From positions 18,910,001-18,974,000 of the forward strand of contig CM106585.1 in assembly GCA_048013815.1 (NCBI GenBank): 64,000 nt of DNA, written 5' to 3'. Under the pieces are notes generated by a model. It was not told where the DNA came from. It saw only the letters and a list, made by a program, of their open reading frames with translations, and did no database searches. This DNA is from Setoptus koraiensis. Lineage: Eukaryota; Arthropoda. Made by a program: the position numbers and the translations under genes. Of the stretch, positions 47,119 through 59,524 are shown in pieces (the first letter of the stretch is position 1; each line of letters opens with the position of its first letter).

Positions 47119-50100
47119 GGCCACGATGAACACTACCACAACTATTTGCAGCCGACTTCAAGTTAGCTGTAGCCACATTTGTGCCTCCATTTGTGCTACT
47201 GCTACCACAATGGTGATGGCTACTAAGTGAGTTATCTTTTCTCAGCCTAAGTTTCTTGCTCACACTTGGGCCGCCATAAGGACACACAAACTCTACCCAA
47301 GAACAGAGCACCTTTCTGAATGCACGTCTAAAATCTCTACTCCAACAGGCGTAAATAACGGGATTCATTGCCGAATTTAGCCAGCCTAACCAAGTAACAA
47401 TAGACATTATTCCTTGAGGTTCGTAGATGCAATCAATGCCACACAAAGCGGTAATTATGTTAGCCACGAAGAATGGTAGCCAGCACACTATGAAGACACC
47501 CATAACTATACCCAATGTCTTGGCTGCCTTGCGTTCTTTCGCCATTTTTGACAGTTTCCTCCCAACTGTACGATGTTGCCTTTGCACAGCCGCTTCATTG
47601 ACAACTGTGACCATTGGATCAATTGTATTTGTCATACTAGCAGTTATACTCTCTCTCAATAAGCTATTGCCACTAATAGGCGTTGTATCTTTGTTTTGTT
47701 TTTTAAATTGTCTCTTTCTCTGGACTTTGTCACTGGTGACGGTGGGTGAATGAAATTCCGTAGTTGTTATTGAGGATTCTGTCACTGTTCTTAGTTGACT
47801 ATTTCGGTCATTATTACTACCAAACTCTACATCTGAGGTCTTGTTCTTCGTTTTTAGTTCTTTAAGATATTTTCTTTCTAATTGTATGACAGTGCGTTCA
47901 TTTTGTTTTCGTGTGCTATTGATTCTTTCTATAGGTCTATTGTTTTTAAAGGATGATTTACTAGCGTTCATAGAATGAGATTTTAAGATTTTTTTGCTAG
48001 CTTTCTCAAGTTTAAATTCTAGATCACAGTCTATAGCCGCGAATGACACGCAACTAGAATTGCTATCATTACCACCACTGCTATTTGTTCGCACAATTGA
48101 CCCAAAGGAGGAACCTAGTTGTTTTGGAGCATAATAGTTGGTTGCCATTCTATCGTAAAATTTATTGCTTTGGTGATGCTCCACTCTAATGTGACAAATG
48201 TTACACTTACAGCAACAGCAGCGGTTGCAAATGACCTTGGAGGACGAGATCGGCACCCCATCAGTTGTCGGTTTTTCTCGTTGATCGAATTGAGTATTTA
48301 TTTCAATAATCGTATCCGTCCCATGTAACCTATTTGGCGAGTTATAATAGCTTGGTCCTATCTTAGTAAACATGGGCTGCCCCGTTACAGCCGTTGTTGC
48401 TGTTTAATTTTTTTTTTTGCAGGATTAGATTTCATTGAGATGAAATCATTTAAAGCGTTACAATAGTTAGTATAGTCTCTAATATGAATCAGTTATTGAG
48501 GTGATTTTTATAGATGAGGTTAAGGTCTTACTTGTTTTATTTTTGGTAAGTCCATTAACCGGTTTAATGGGTTCTTTATTTGTGCTCCTTGAAGCTGTAT
48601 CACCTTCATCGTACTCATTTGGATGTTCTTCGTCATCATGGAGGTTTTTTCCATGTCGAATGGAGCCTATATGTGAACTAACAAGACTAGTGTCACTGCT
48701 CATCATCATTAATGGCAACAGTGAGGACGGTGGCTGAAGCATGAAGCCAGCCTCCTCATTGTGACTATCATTCTGAAGTTTCTTGTTTCTTGTTTTAGTA
48801 TCAATTTTCACCCAAGATCTTAGTTTAAGTGGTCGCTTTTTTGGTTTCAGATGAGCATCTTCTATCGATGTTGTTACTTTCAATACTTTTTCTACTGAGG
48901 ATAATGTTTGTGGGGGTGCTTTGCCGCGACACTTGAGGCAATCACTCTTATTGTATTTCCGCTTACCATGATTTGATCTTTCGAACTCGTCTACATTTTC
49001 TTTGCGATCAGTGATTTGCAAATTGTCTTGACTGACATTATTGAAATTAGATACGTCATCTTCATTTGTCGCAGAAACTGTATCTTTGATTTGCTGTTTC
49101 GATCTTGGAATTCCTTGCACATCCGTGTTAACTGCGTTAAGGCTTTCACAAGTGATATTCTTGCCTCCATAAGCAACGGTTTTGTCTTCGTAATCATTTC
49201 GCTTATGAGAACCTTCACTAGCACTTATGGAACGGCGTAACTTATTAGCTCTGGTCACTATATGACTGATCATCATTGAATAAAGATTTGGAACAGAGGC
49301 TTTTTTATTGTTTTTATCATCATAATCATCTTCACATGAATCTGTGCTGGAGTTGTGAGGTACGTCTTGTTGTTTGTCGATCGTTCCAATCGTAACAGCA
49401 GTACTGCAAATCTCTGGATGACCTTCTTGAAAGGTGGTTTCATTTCTCGTTGAAAGGCTCGGCGATAACACTGATAGTTTTCTTTTTTTGAAAGTCAATG
49501 AAGAAGAACGATAGGCTTGACACTGTTCAGATTTGCTCTTAAAAACAGCTAGTTTGCCTCTATTTGGAGTTCTTTTCTTATTGATGAAATCATCTTCTTG
49601 ACGCACTGGATAAGGACTGTAGCTGTGTTTAGATGGGCAGTTTTTAAGATTCAAATCTTCCGTATCATTTATACAATTGTCAGCTAAGTTGGCTTTATTT
49701 ATGTGGTCGCTTCTTGAGGTGATGGTTGAGCACGAAGGTATAGAGGTACGAGTTTGGGTAGTGATCGATTTCTTAAAGATGCAGTCATTAGTTGAGTCGT
49801 TGCTGAGATTCTCTAGCTCGTGATGAACCTTTAAATTTGGCTTTGAAGATTTAGTTCTTATCTCAGGCCCTTGGTGGGCCTGATGTTTTGGATTCCTCAC
49901 GGAATTGGTCCCAAAGGCTCTATTTAGGGAAGTCGAGACAGCAGTATGTCTGTAATCGTTGCTAGATAATAACAACTTTTGATCTTCATGGAGATGATCC
50001 ATGGGAGATTTCCCCGTCAAGCTATCACGCCTGTCCCCTGAGATTACACACACTATACTATGGCGCTTCCTTGGCGAAATGCTTGCAATCTCGTAGCTAT

Positions 50101-51985
50101 CTACACCTTTGGCCTGCCTATCTGCGACTCCCATTCTTCCGCAACATCTATTATCAACGCAACTGGGTTGTAGCTTGGCTTCTGTTTGTAATGATTGGCT
50201 CCTAACACTAGAAGGAGTTGATTTGTCTTCACAATTGTCGGAATCATCATTTATTCTATCAGAGGATGATTTCTGTGAGATATTGATGCTTTGGTTGGTG
50301 ACCAGGATCTGCCCTATCATCGATGAATTAACTAGGCACGACGATTTCGTATCTAGACTTGCATATCGTGTAGTATTGACCTCAGTTGCAGTGGCTACTG
50401 TCATTGGTTGTGGTCGGTTTAGCTGGTCTCGTTGTGTAGGAAGTATATCTTCTTTAGCTTCAATCAAACTACCGATGGCTTGACCCTCAAAAATAACCGG
50501 ACCGCCATGATTACTATTGGACGTACAATGATCACTGTGATGTTGGCAGGGTTTGCATGGCTCTATGTAATAGATGCCGCCGGAACTAGCATTAATTTCT
50601 CTAGAACTCTTACCATTAACATAAGCAAAATTGCGATAGTTCAGTGAATTAGCATTGTTGGAGGATAAATTGGGATTCTGTTTAATCCACTCACCATTGG
50701 CGCTCCTCGCATCACTATTCTCTACTAATAGATCAAATGTTGCAGATGGATTGACATTTAAACTTTTCTCGGGGCATTTTCTCAAAGGAGATCTATCAGG
50801 TCGATTGGCACTGTTGTTCAGAGTAGATTCGCGACTCGATTTATTAACTGATGCAGAAGATGTTGCTGTAGAAGCTGCACCACCCCTATGAGCGCGCAGC
50901 ACCAATAATTGTTGGTCCGAGCAAACTCCTTTCATTGCATTGCTTATATTTGATTTACGTCCATGAGGATGAGATCCGCTTGAACCGCCGTGTTGATTTA
51001 TAAAAACATGTTTGGTACCGTATTTCAGAAAACGCGTTTGTTTAACTGCAGCTCTGTAGATTCTATAATAAGCGTACAGCATAATAACCAACGGTCCATA
51101 GAATGAGATCACAGATGAAAATAACAAGTAGCTGGTATCGTTGGTAAACACACACCTATATTCAATATCACCGCCTTTGTCATGATTGTTGTTGATAGCA
51201 TTTGAATCTCGATGTGGGTTAGAAAGATTATGGCCCAAAAAATAGTCGTCACTTGTTGATGTAGCCACAACGTTTGCTTCAGTACTATTTTCAGCACTAA
51301 CTAGAAAATTATTCAAATCAAGATTAGGACTGTTGTTGTGAATATGTGGCTGTTGTAGTTGTTGTTGTTGCTGCTGCTGCTGTTGATTGAGAATTGTGTT
51401 GATTGATTGGCTTTTTATTAATGAGGCGTCGCTAATTTTAGTACTTGTGTTATTAGTATCATTAAAGCTTATCGTTAAGTCACTTGGTACATTAATTGGC
51501 ACTAGCGGAGATGGGCTCACTGATCGCCACCACAATATAGCTGGAAATGATATGAATGCCGAGCAAGCCCAAACGGACAATATAAGTAACGCCACTCTAT
51601 TTGGTGTCATTTTAGATGGATAACTAATGGGATCAGTGATGGCAAGATATCTATCTAGGCTAATGGCGCACAAATTTAATATGGAAGCTGTTGATGCTAA
51701 TACATCAAACGAGTGCCACAAATCGCACCAAATGGCACCAAAAGTCCAAGAGGACATTATCACCTCTGATATAATACTGAATGGCATAACTAAGGCTCCT
51801 ACTAGACAATCAGCGGCCGCTAACGAGGCTATAAGATAATTAGTGACTGAATGAAGTTGATTCTCGTGCCAGATAGCGCTGACAACAAGTAAATTGCCTA
51901 ATACAACAAATATGCTGATTATACAAGAGGCCAGAATTAGGATTGGCTGTATGACATAGGGCCACCACTTTGGATGTATGAGCAT
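47114..51985 (-). CDS. Dop1R2: Dop1R2-like D1-type dopamine receptor, copy A
   Basis: This encodes a plasma-membrane amine GPCR expected to couple to G proteins. Exon 1 is 51,985-48,532 and exon 2 is 48,399-47,114. The 132-bp intron has donor A|GTAAGA and acceptor AAACAG, phase 1, giving 1,579 aa. TM1-TM5 occupy about residues 10-312: Asp94 is the amine anchor, DRY is at 111-113, and the Cys87/Cys278 pair and TM5 serines are present. TM6 (CWLPFF) is at about 1,443-1,469 and TM7 (NPVIY) at 1,497-1,501, followed by WSRDFRRAF. These words match the DAMB/INDR class and not D2-like receptors. Intracellular loop 3 is about 1,130 residues, far above the family norm, and extracellular loop 2 is about 130 residues with a run of nine Gln. 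The ATG is the first Met after an upstream in-frame stop. The acceptor follows a poly-A run instead of pyrimidines. The tail ends soon after the homology break with copy B. Confidence 0.85.
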
Positions 51986-54900
51986 GTTGTTCAGTTGTTG
52001 TTTGACGTTTGTTGTTGTTTGTTGTTTCTATGGTGTGGTTGTTGTCGTAATTGTTGTCATTAGCGATGTCGCTGTATCAACAATGTATCGCTTCTATTAA
52101 TACTTTTACATGGCCGCCAATGTGTGGCGTTCATTTTCGCCGCTGTTGAACCGAGTCATGTGTAAGTGTGTATGTTGTGTGTTAAATTTTTCAAATTTCT
52201 GCCTTGATGATTGATCTAATCAAGTTGTTGGCGCAATGCAATAAGCACGTCGGAGTGAAGAGAGAAAAGCGTTGCAATATCCATGTTTTTCGTTTTCCAT
52301 TCTGTTAGTAACAATAATATCGGTGATAATAGATGATAATAATAATGGTCCCGTTCGGTGTTGCTCGAAGGTGTCTATTTTTAAATATTTCATTCGCTGA
52401 TTCGCCAGCGACGACAACGACGGTCGCTAGACATGATTAATCCGCCGCTGCTGGCATGTCATCAATGATTAATGATTAGTGCAGCTATAATTGTGTAATT
52501 ATAATAATAAAATTGTATAATAATACTTGACTTTCGAGCGCAACCTGCTGCCAATTGTCTGTGTGTCGAACTGATCGCTGCCAATATCGCTGCTTCGAAT
52601 CGTGTCGAATTGTGTCGAGTTGCGTCGAATTGTGTCGAGTTGCGTCGAATTGTGCCGAGTTGCGTCGAATTGTGTCGAATTGTGTCTTCCTGTTGTGCTG
52701 TGTCTTGTCGACGGCCACTGGCCACGCATGGTCTCGAACGGCGACAAAAAGTTCGACGCTCGCACTCACCGACCGGCGCGACGAATTCTATGCTTGCGGC
52801 AAGTACGTGTGAGCCCTCTACCAGCGGCCTGGCAACAGTGTGTTGGCTTTTGTGCGCGAATAATGGAGTTTTGATGCTGGCGATGCGAGACACAACTATA
52901 CAAGTTCATTACCACCATCTCGACCTATCTATATTTGTATACACTGTGTATGGTGTGTTGTCGCGTTGTTTGCAGCCAGTATCAGTACACTTGATACTGT
53001 GGTAAACTGTAGCATACACTATACACTATACTGAATGCGCCATGCTCATACGTGTGCGCTGTCGATAGGCTGCTGCTGCTCACACTTGCAGGCCCAAACA
53101 ACTTGTGCGCAATTATTCGATAGTTTGCTTTTTCTAAACTATTCCAATGCACTGTCGAGAGGCACCCCGGCGTCTAACAATAGTTCGCTTGCCACTTCTT
53201 TCCCCTCTCCCTCTCTTTGCACACACGAGATGCGTATGGATATTCACTCAATCATGATACTCACGTCCATATACGGATAATCGGTGTAGTGTGGCTGGTT
53301 ATCTCGTATTATTCATAAACTGTCTTTGCTGGTGCATAGTTTGTTGTAATACAAGCTTGTGTACGCGTTGCTCACGATATCTTTGTGCTGTTGATATTCT
53401 TTCAGTGTGCGTGTGTATCTTACGGTTGCCTAAGCCGAAATGATGATGATTCAGTTGATTCAAAAGTTGGCGAAAACAATCCACTGATAAATGCCGGTGA
53501 ATATGGATCCGGTCATGATGTTTGCTCAAAAGGCGTCTCTGCGCACGCCTCGCTGCTACCACCATGCGAGATAACACTTCATGGTTGCACGAACAAAAAG
53601 CGAATGTTCCCCCGATGCCGCCGCATTTGTGCCCCCTAATCTTCGCCCGCTAGTTTAGTAGAGCCGAGGCCTGACAAAACACATTAGACGGTGTGTGCGC
53701 AGATCGCGCGTTCCCTTCCCATAAACAACAACAACAACAAGCTTGTTCATGGTAACATTCGGAATGAATGCGATTCTTTCCAAACAAATTGAACCTGATG
53801 ATGCTGTCGCGCCCGCGAACATTATCTGTCCTCAACATTTCCGACCTCCGATGGTCAGATGACAAGAAACTAACAAAAATCCCAATCCATTCAATTGCTC
53901 ACCGAATGCTTACTTATTTGATACTTATATCTCTTATTTATTTGCATTTTTATTATTCATGTCCATAAATTTATCGCGCACATATGCATGCACACCAATC
54001 CGAGCGAATCATATAGTAACTTTTATATATTATCACTCGGGCTGTCTATTTCGGAATCCATTTATTTTTTCTGAAATTGGTCGCAGCACAACAGATTTCG
54101 GGCGCCGTATATTGTGAAAATAACGTGTGTTTGCAAAGGACTTCTAACAAAATAAAACGGGGAAAATAAATGACTACCAAAACGCTTGAAACGAGCAAAG
54201 AAATATAATAGAAATCGTGTCTGAAAATTATCTAAATGGGCTCGGTATTCACAGAGCCAATTTGGACGGCCATAATTATCACATGTATATATATGGTGGT
54301 TGGCGAGCCAGAGCTAGAGCGATAGGAGCCCATTGACGGCCTGGAGCTTAATTGTTAACACTAGACTCACACCAACTTGATCATGACCTCTCAACTGAAA
54401 CGGTTGGCCTCCCAACTGCAGCAACCACGCATGCGAACTCAAAATGATTTTGCTTAGTAAGTAACTGTTTGGAGATGGCCCTTTTTCTCTCTGACAATAA
54501 TGACCAGAGCCGCGATTATATGCATGACTATCAAGAGAGGGAGAAAGAGACAGGAGGGCTGGATAGCGCCAGTAACAGCAGGACGACAGTGATCATTTGA
54601 GCATAGATGGACTATTTTTATAGTAACGGTTCTTTTCCTATAGTGCACTGGAGAGTGAGATACCTGTCTAATATCATTGTTTTATTGATTTAAGTGCTCA
54701 TTCGGAGACAGGCTATCATCGTCAATCATTATCACAACAGCGTCGAGCAAATCAAATCAAACCAAGTCGAGTCAATCGATCAACTCCCCAACACAAGACC
54801 CCATGATCTGCGACACAAACGTCATAAACATCTAATAGGTGCAGCAACATAGAATTTGAGTCGCTATCCAACCACTCGAGCTTCTCTTGTACTCATTACA

Positions 54901-57331
54901 AACCATTGTCACTGGTGTTGCTGCCATCCATGGTGACCATTCAATCCATTCAATGCGTGTCTTTCTAGTTGACATGGACAAATAAAAACAAACCGTTTGC
55001 CGTTTCTAGGCCGGTTTTCTTGCCGGAAAACTAGTTCGAAAAACTGCTGAGAAACTAAACCTAAAGAACAGTCACGGCTTCCCTCTCCCCACTCACAAGC
55101 TGCTATCCCTTATAAAGAAGCAATCAACTGACGATGCTATTCTACTACTGCAAGTCCTAAACCGTCAAAGATTTGACTCACGAAAAGAACAGTAAACTGT
55201 GGGCGTAAGCTATTAACGCGCAACAATAAGTGAGGCAGTAAAGGATAAAAGAAACGCGCAATCTGAACGAGATGCCGTCATATTGCTGTAGCTCCTACAA
55301 TATCAACTACTACGACAGCCGCAAGCAATTTTGAGGAGAACGTGGTCGTCCCTGGACGTCGCATATTCACCATGTTCGCCCGTGCCATAGTTGACAATCA
55401 GGAGTTGATTGACGGATATGCGACTCGAACGAGCAACTATCAAGAGCACGATCTTGATAGCATTACTGGCCTGAGAATGGGCTTAACTTATAAAACGGAG
55501 ATTTTGTGCCAACTTTGTTGTTCATGTGTATTTTTGATGTCTATGAGCTATGTTGAAATCAATTCAATGGCGCTCTTAGCTTAAGTGGAGTGTCATGGTT
55601 GGTGGAACCTTACTACGTGTATCTATCTATCTCTTATTGCTCGCGGGTCCTCTCAGTTGAGGCTATTACGAGATCCTACCGCAGTATAAACTGATCAGTT
55701 TTAAATAAACTGTGAGCAAAATTGCATTGTCCGGCAGTGTCGCTCAGCAAGCGAGCGATTTACTAGACTCGGCACATTTGCAATGACTTTCGGGTCCCTC
55801 ACAATAAACATAACTATCGGCCATTGGACAATTCGAAACAGTGGCCGCACAACGAGAAAAGCCCACCATTACTGCCTCGCAACTACAAGTATTTCTCATT
55901 TTCTCGTTATCAGTACACTCCATCTATATGGCTGTGTCGTCAAAATGATGACTCAGTTATGAGCTTCAATGATCCAATTCGACGGTTCATTTACATTTGA
56001 ACTATTGGGCCTATGGTGCCTGCGTGCAAATGTCCGAGAATGTTTCCAATGTCCGGTTGGTTGGCCATCTGGGAAAAATCGAGAAGACGCATCGGGAATG
56101 AAGTCAGTCTAGAGGGATCCCATAACCAACGGCAATTGATGCTGGGCCCCTCATTGCATAAATAGAGTACAGTTGAGCACATTTTTCGCTAGAAATGACG
56201 TCTGATGACGATACTTAAAGAAACAGAACGATGTCACAAGTTTGGCGCGGCTTGCCAAGTCAACAAACTCACAGTCTCATTTATTCAGCGGACATTATCC
56301 ACACACGAGGCGAAAATGTTCATGTAGCGCATAAAGATAGCTTGGTGGCTCGGTTACAAGCTTCGTGACGATATCTCGTCACGAAGCTCGACCGTGGGGC
56401 CTTTTGCGAATATCACACGCACTTGCTCACGTAGCGTTTGCGTGCAAATATTTTTTTGTTACGGTTCCGATGGCAGGAGTAATACTAGTACTCATGTACT
56501 ATCAGAGCAATAACACATAGGGCAGTGCGACGTGTATTCATGTGTGGATATGAGCCAATCTATCATTGCCAATGATTCTTGCAGAGCTGGTGTTGAAACA
56601 CCAATGTGTCGTAAAGAATGTCGTCGAAAAACGCCAGAAAAGCAGTATTAATGAAACGCCAACAGTGGTGGATTGTCCGAAAGGTCGAGGGCTGATGGCG
56701 GCTCGGGCAGTCCAAGATTCGAGAGATCAGAATTGTTTCTGGCCTCCGCAATAATCACTGTTATTCCTAAAAAAATAATTATATCCTCGATGATCCGAGT
56801 AACCGATCTAGGCAAACGAGAGCGTAGAAAAGCTAAAAATGGCATGATTCAAAATATAAAATTTGATTCTGTTCCCGCCACCGAGATTTCAACAAATAAT
56901 AATAAACCTTAAATTATGAACCTGATATAATGTGCCTACAGTGTTATTGCGAGATGAATTTTCCCTTGAACTCTCAATTAAGTCTTCATTATTCACGATG
57001 GCTAGCTAACAAAATCTAAGGTGATGAGCCGAGTTGCGCTGGCTACAAAAGTGTCTGATTGGCTTCTGATCTGTGGCATATGAATAATATGATACTTACA
57101 CGGAACGAGAGTCTTTTCTATGTGGCAAGGTAAACTCAAGCTGCTTTTCGCCAATATTGAAGCCATCCAATGCTCAATTATTTCAAATCAGTTAATCAGT
57201 TGCCAATCAACAGAAGTTGCCACTCTGTGCTCTCATTGAGCCGCCTCTAAAAATATTGGCGCCACCGGCATTCATCGGTTTTGTAGATTTTTATAGATTA
57301 ATTATCAGTGCATTATAATAGATCATTAGTG
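51986..57331. other. Gene-poor region between receptor copy A and the proteases
   Basis: The first few hundred bases are the 5' flank of receptor copy A. They align loosely (roughly 70% by eye) with the flank of copy B around a shared CTTCTATTAATACTTT-like word. No convincing exon was found further on. A plus-strand frame at 55,342-55,584 contains NQELIDGYATR, faintly like the propeptide of the downstream proteases, but has no protease fold. The rest is AT-rich with short repeats. Confidence 0.5.
52602..52681. repeat. Decamer repeat (GTGTCGAATT / GCGTCGAGTT)
   Basis: There are eight full 10-base units in register, with AATT and AGTT forms mostly alternating. It lies about 600 bp upstream of the copy A start, so it could be in its promoter region or 5' untranslated region. 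It shares a TCGAAT core with the inverted unit at 8,441-8,524. Confidence 0.95.
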
Positions 57332-57363
57332 TATATAACTATACCAGTTGCTTATTGCAGTTC
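57332..57363 (+). promoter_or_regulatory. TATA box and initiator of the first protease gene
   Basis: TATATAA at 57,332-57,338 is followed about 25 bases later by GCAGTT, close to the arthropod initiator TCAGT. A start there would leave a leader of about 45 bases before the ATG at 57,404. Spacing and words fit a standard focused RNA polymerase II promoter. This is a prediction only. Confidence 0.5.
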
Positions 57364-57403
57364 GTTTATTGTTATCAATCGTCATTGGAGAGATTGATTT
57401 ATA

Positions 57404-58904
57404 ATGAATAACAGCTCCGGATCGCGGCGAATACTATCATCAGGTAACCCCACTATGTCTGTCTACTGATAGTTGTGATCATTATGCAATCGGAATTGTA
57501 ATCAATCGTTAGATCTAATCGTTTTTAACATTCGCAACAAAAAATGCCCGTCGCATAAATATAACAACAATTAACAGGTCTCTCGTCTGGTAAAAGTACA
57601 TTCTTTGTGTTTGTCCTCGTATGTAATCTAATATTTGTTGGAATTGGCCCAAAAGATTGCGATGCCGTTGTTGTTGATGGAAAAAAGAAGGGCCCGTCGG
57701 CCCAGGAGGATCAATCTACTGAACAGGAAATGATTGATGGCTACAATACAAAATACTGCGGTATTTCAGATCCCGATTTAACACAGAATATTTTATTTGT
57801 AAATTTTGCGCGTGAGGGACAATTTCCTTGGTTGGCCTCATTCCAGATAATCAAAGCAGATAATTCAAGCTCACATTTTTGCATGGGCTCATTCATTAGT
57901 GACCGATGGATACTGAGCGCGGCGCATTGTTTTGCAGACCCGTAAGTGTTTTTGTTGTGTTTGTAACTTTTTCGTCACCACACAATGTTTAGTCGACTAA
58001 CCAACTGTTTTTCTCCCTTGAACTTGCATTTTAACGCCAGCAATTTGAAGCCCTTTTTGGAGACAAACAAAATCAAAATACAAGCGGGCTCGAGCAACGC
58101 CTACAACAAGCAAAACCAAATTTTCCACATAAAAAGAATATTCTATCATTCTCGTTTCGATCGCAGCAGTCCAGTGGGTTTCGATGTGTCCCTAGTAGAG
58201 GTAAACGAGAACGCAGTGCTAAGACCGCGCAGAGAAAACAAGATACCCTATATAAATAGTATCTGTTTGCCAATAGAGGGCAAAAAATATGCCGAGGGTC
58301 AGCACGTTAGAATTGGCGGCTGGGGCGACACACAAAGCAAAGATCCCCATTCGAAGCCGGATCAATTGTTGACAACTGATCTGTTGCTGACAAATGCCAC
58401 ACAATGCGCGGCAATATTTACGAAAAAATTGTCCAAAGTCAAGAAACAATACGAGAATTTTCACGATTTCATTTGTGCCGACTATCACGGCGAACGTGAC
58501 GCCTGCCAGGGCGACAGCGGCGGAGCCCTTCATCAGGTAACAATCAATTGAACAATTACAATTATCAGAATCTATGCTCTCTCGAAGATCGTTTACACCG
58601 ACAACTGCTTTAACGGTCGTGAGGGTGTGGACAAGTTGCATCACAAATCACTTGTATCACTAATCACTGATTCTTGTCCTAACGTTCGTCCCAATGAACG
58701 AATCGTCGCCCCGACGAGTAGTATGCCGATCAAAAAGCCGTTGTAGTGGGCATTGTGAGCTATGGATTGGGTTGCGCCACCAAAGGAGTGCCAGGTATTT
58801 ATTCGCGAACTTCGAGCTACTTGCCCTGGATAAAAGATATTACGCAACATAAGGAAAAGGCCAAGGTTCAGTTCACATTGGTCAAGCTGGGCAAGCAGCA
58901 TTAG
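57404..58904 (+). CDS. Membrane-anchored S1 serine protease 1 (trypsin fold)
   Basis: Exons 57,404-57,443, 57,578-57,941, 58,041-58,536 and 58,722-58,904 join in frame with GT-AG introns to give 360 aa. A short Ser/Arg-rich N-terminus precedes a hydrophobic segment (about 21-38) that could be an uncleaved signal anchor. A short stem ends in CG (Cys74), which normally bonds to the catalytic-domain Cys (210). The triad is His130 (AAHC), Asp183 (FDVSL) and Ser294 (GDSGG). Asp288 in RDACQGDSGG and the two pocket glycines predict cleavage after Arg or Lys. The Cys136-Cys201 bond of trypsin is missing. At the expected activation site the sequence is TQN-ILFV instead of Arg-IVGG, so trypsin-like activation is not possible as written. 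The first exon is inferred from frame and splice sites. The second protease follows in tandem, same strand, 620 bp away. Confidence 0.82.
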
Positions 58905-58978
58905 TTGATGAATTGACTGCTACCATGTTTCTAGTGACAATCAGGCTGCAAATCGCTCACTGGTAGTGATAAAGGTTC

Positions 58979-58984
58979 AATAAA
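58979..58984 (+). terminator. Polyadenylation signal of serine protease 1
   Basis: A canonical AATAAA lies 75 bases after the stop codon of the first protease, a normal distance for a compact 3' end. Confidence 0.65.
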
Positions 58985-59524
58985 AACGCCACTCGACTGC
59001 ACCGAGCCAACAGATTAAAAGGTCTGTAATAAATCGCAGCCGAGATCATTTGTCTTTATGGGCAGACAGAGCAATACAGACAGATATATTTTTCCTTGTT
59101 TGCTTCTCAAGTTGTCGCCAGCTCGCCAGTTGGCCAGGCGGCCATTGTCCCCCCGTGCTTGGCCACATTGCAAATCTGTAAACAGATAAACGTTTGCAAA
59201 CAATTATCGTGATCTTGCAATATTTTCACTTGATTTTTTGTTGTTTTTTGTCTGCTTGCCAATAAGTCTCTCGAAAGAAGACTCAACTTCAACGTTTGTC
59301 TACTGCAAAATGTCTACGGTTTCAGGTTTCTACTGCTGGCTGTGGTTTGCGGGCAGGAATGATTGTCGAGATTTTGCTCCTTGTTTGATTGACTTCTCAA
59401 GCTAGACACACACAAGCGATTGAAATTTTTGTTTTCATTCAAACAGATTGGTCTAACTCGGGGGCTAGCCTGTCTCATTGGTGGTGTCTCTTCGTCAGTC
59501 GGGTCGAGCGCCAACCACGAACAA
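58985..59524. other. Spacer between the two protease genes
   Basis: This is the intergenic spacer with the presumed promoter of the second protease. The second gene's frame stays open leftward to 59,420 without an ATG. A small upstream exon, such as the ATG at 59,310 followed by a GT, is possible but not supported by phase. Confidence 0.4.

Noticed and set aside
48479-48531. Reading receptor exon 1 through to the stop at 48,479
   Set aside because: This would end the protein before TM6. The GTAAGA donor at 48,531 joins in phase to an exon with TM6 and TM7.
55342-55584. Plus-strand frame with NQELIDGYATR, similar to the stem of the proteases
   Set aside because: Only about ten positions look alike, no catalytic motif follows, and splice signals are absent.
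56648-56845. Minus-strand frame with a hydrophobic segment (IIEDIIIFLGITVII)
   Set aside because: It is short, has no recognisable partner exons or promoter, and AT-rich DNA gives such segments by chance.
59420-59524. Upstream extension of protease 2 to 59,420
   Set aside because: It has no ATG; the open frame begins at a TTG. The first Met in frame is at 59,525, though an upstream exon remains possible.
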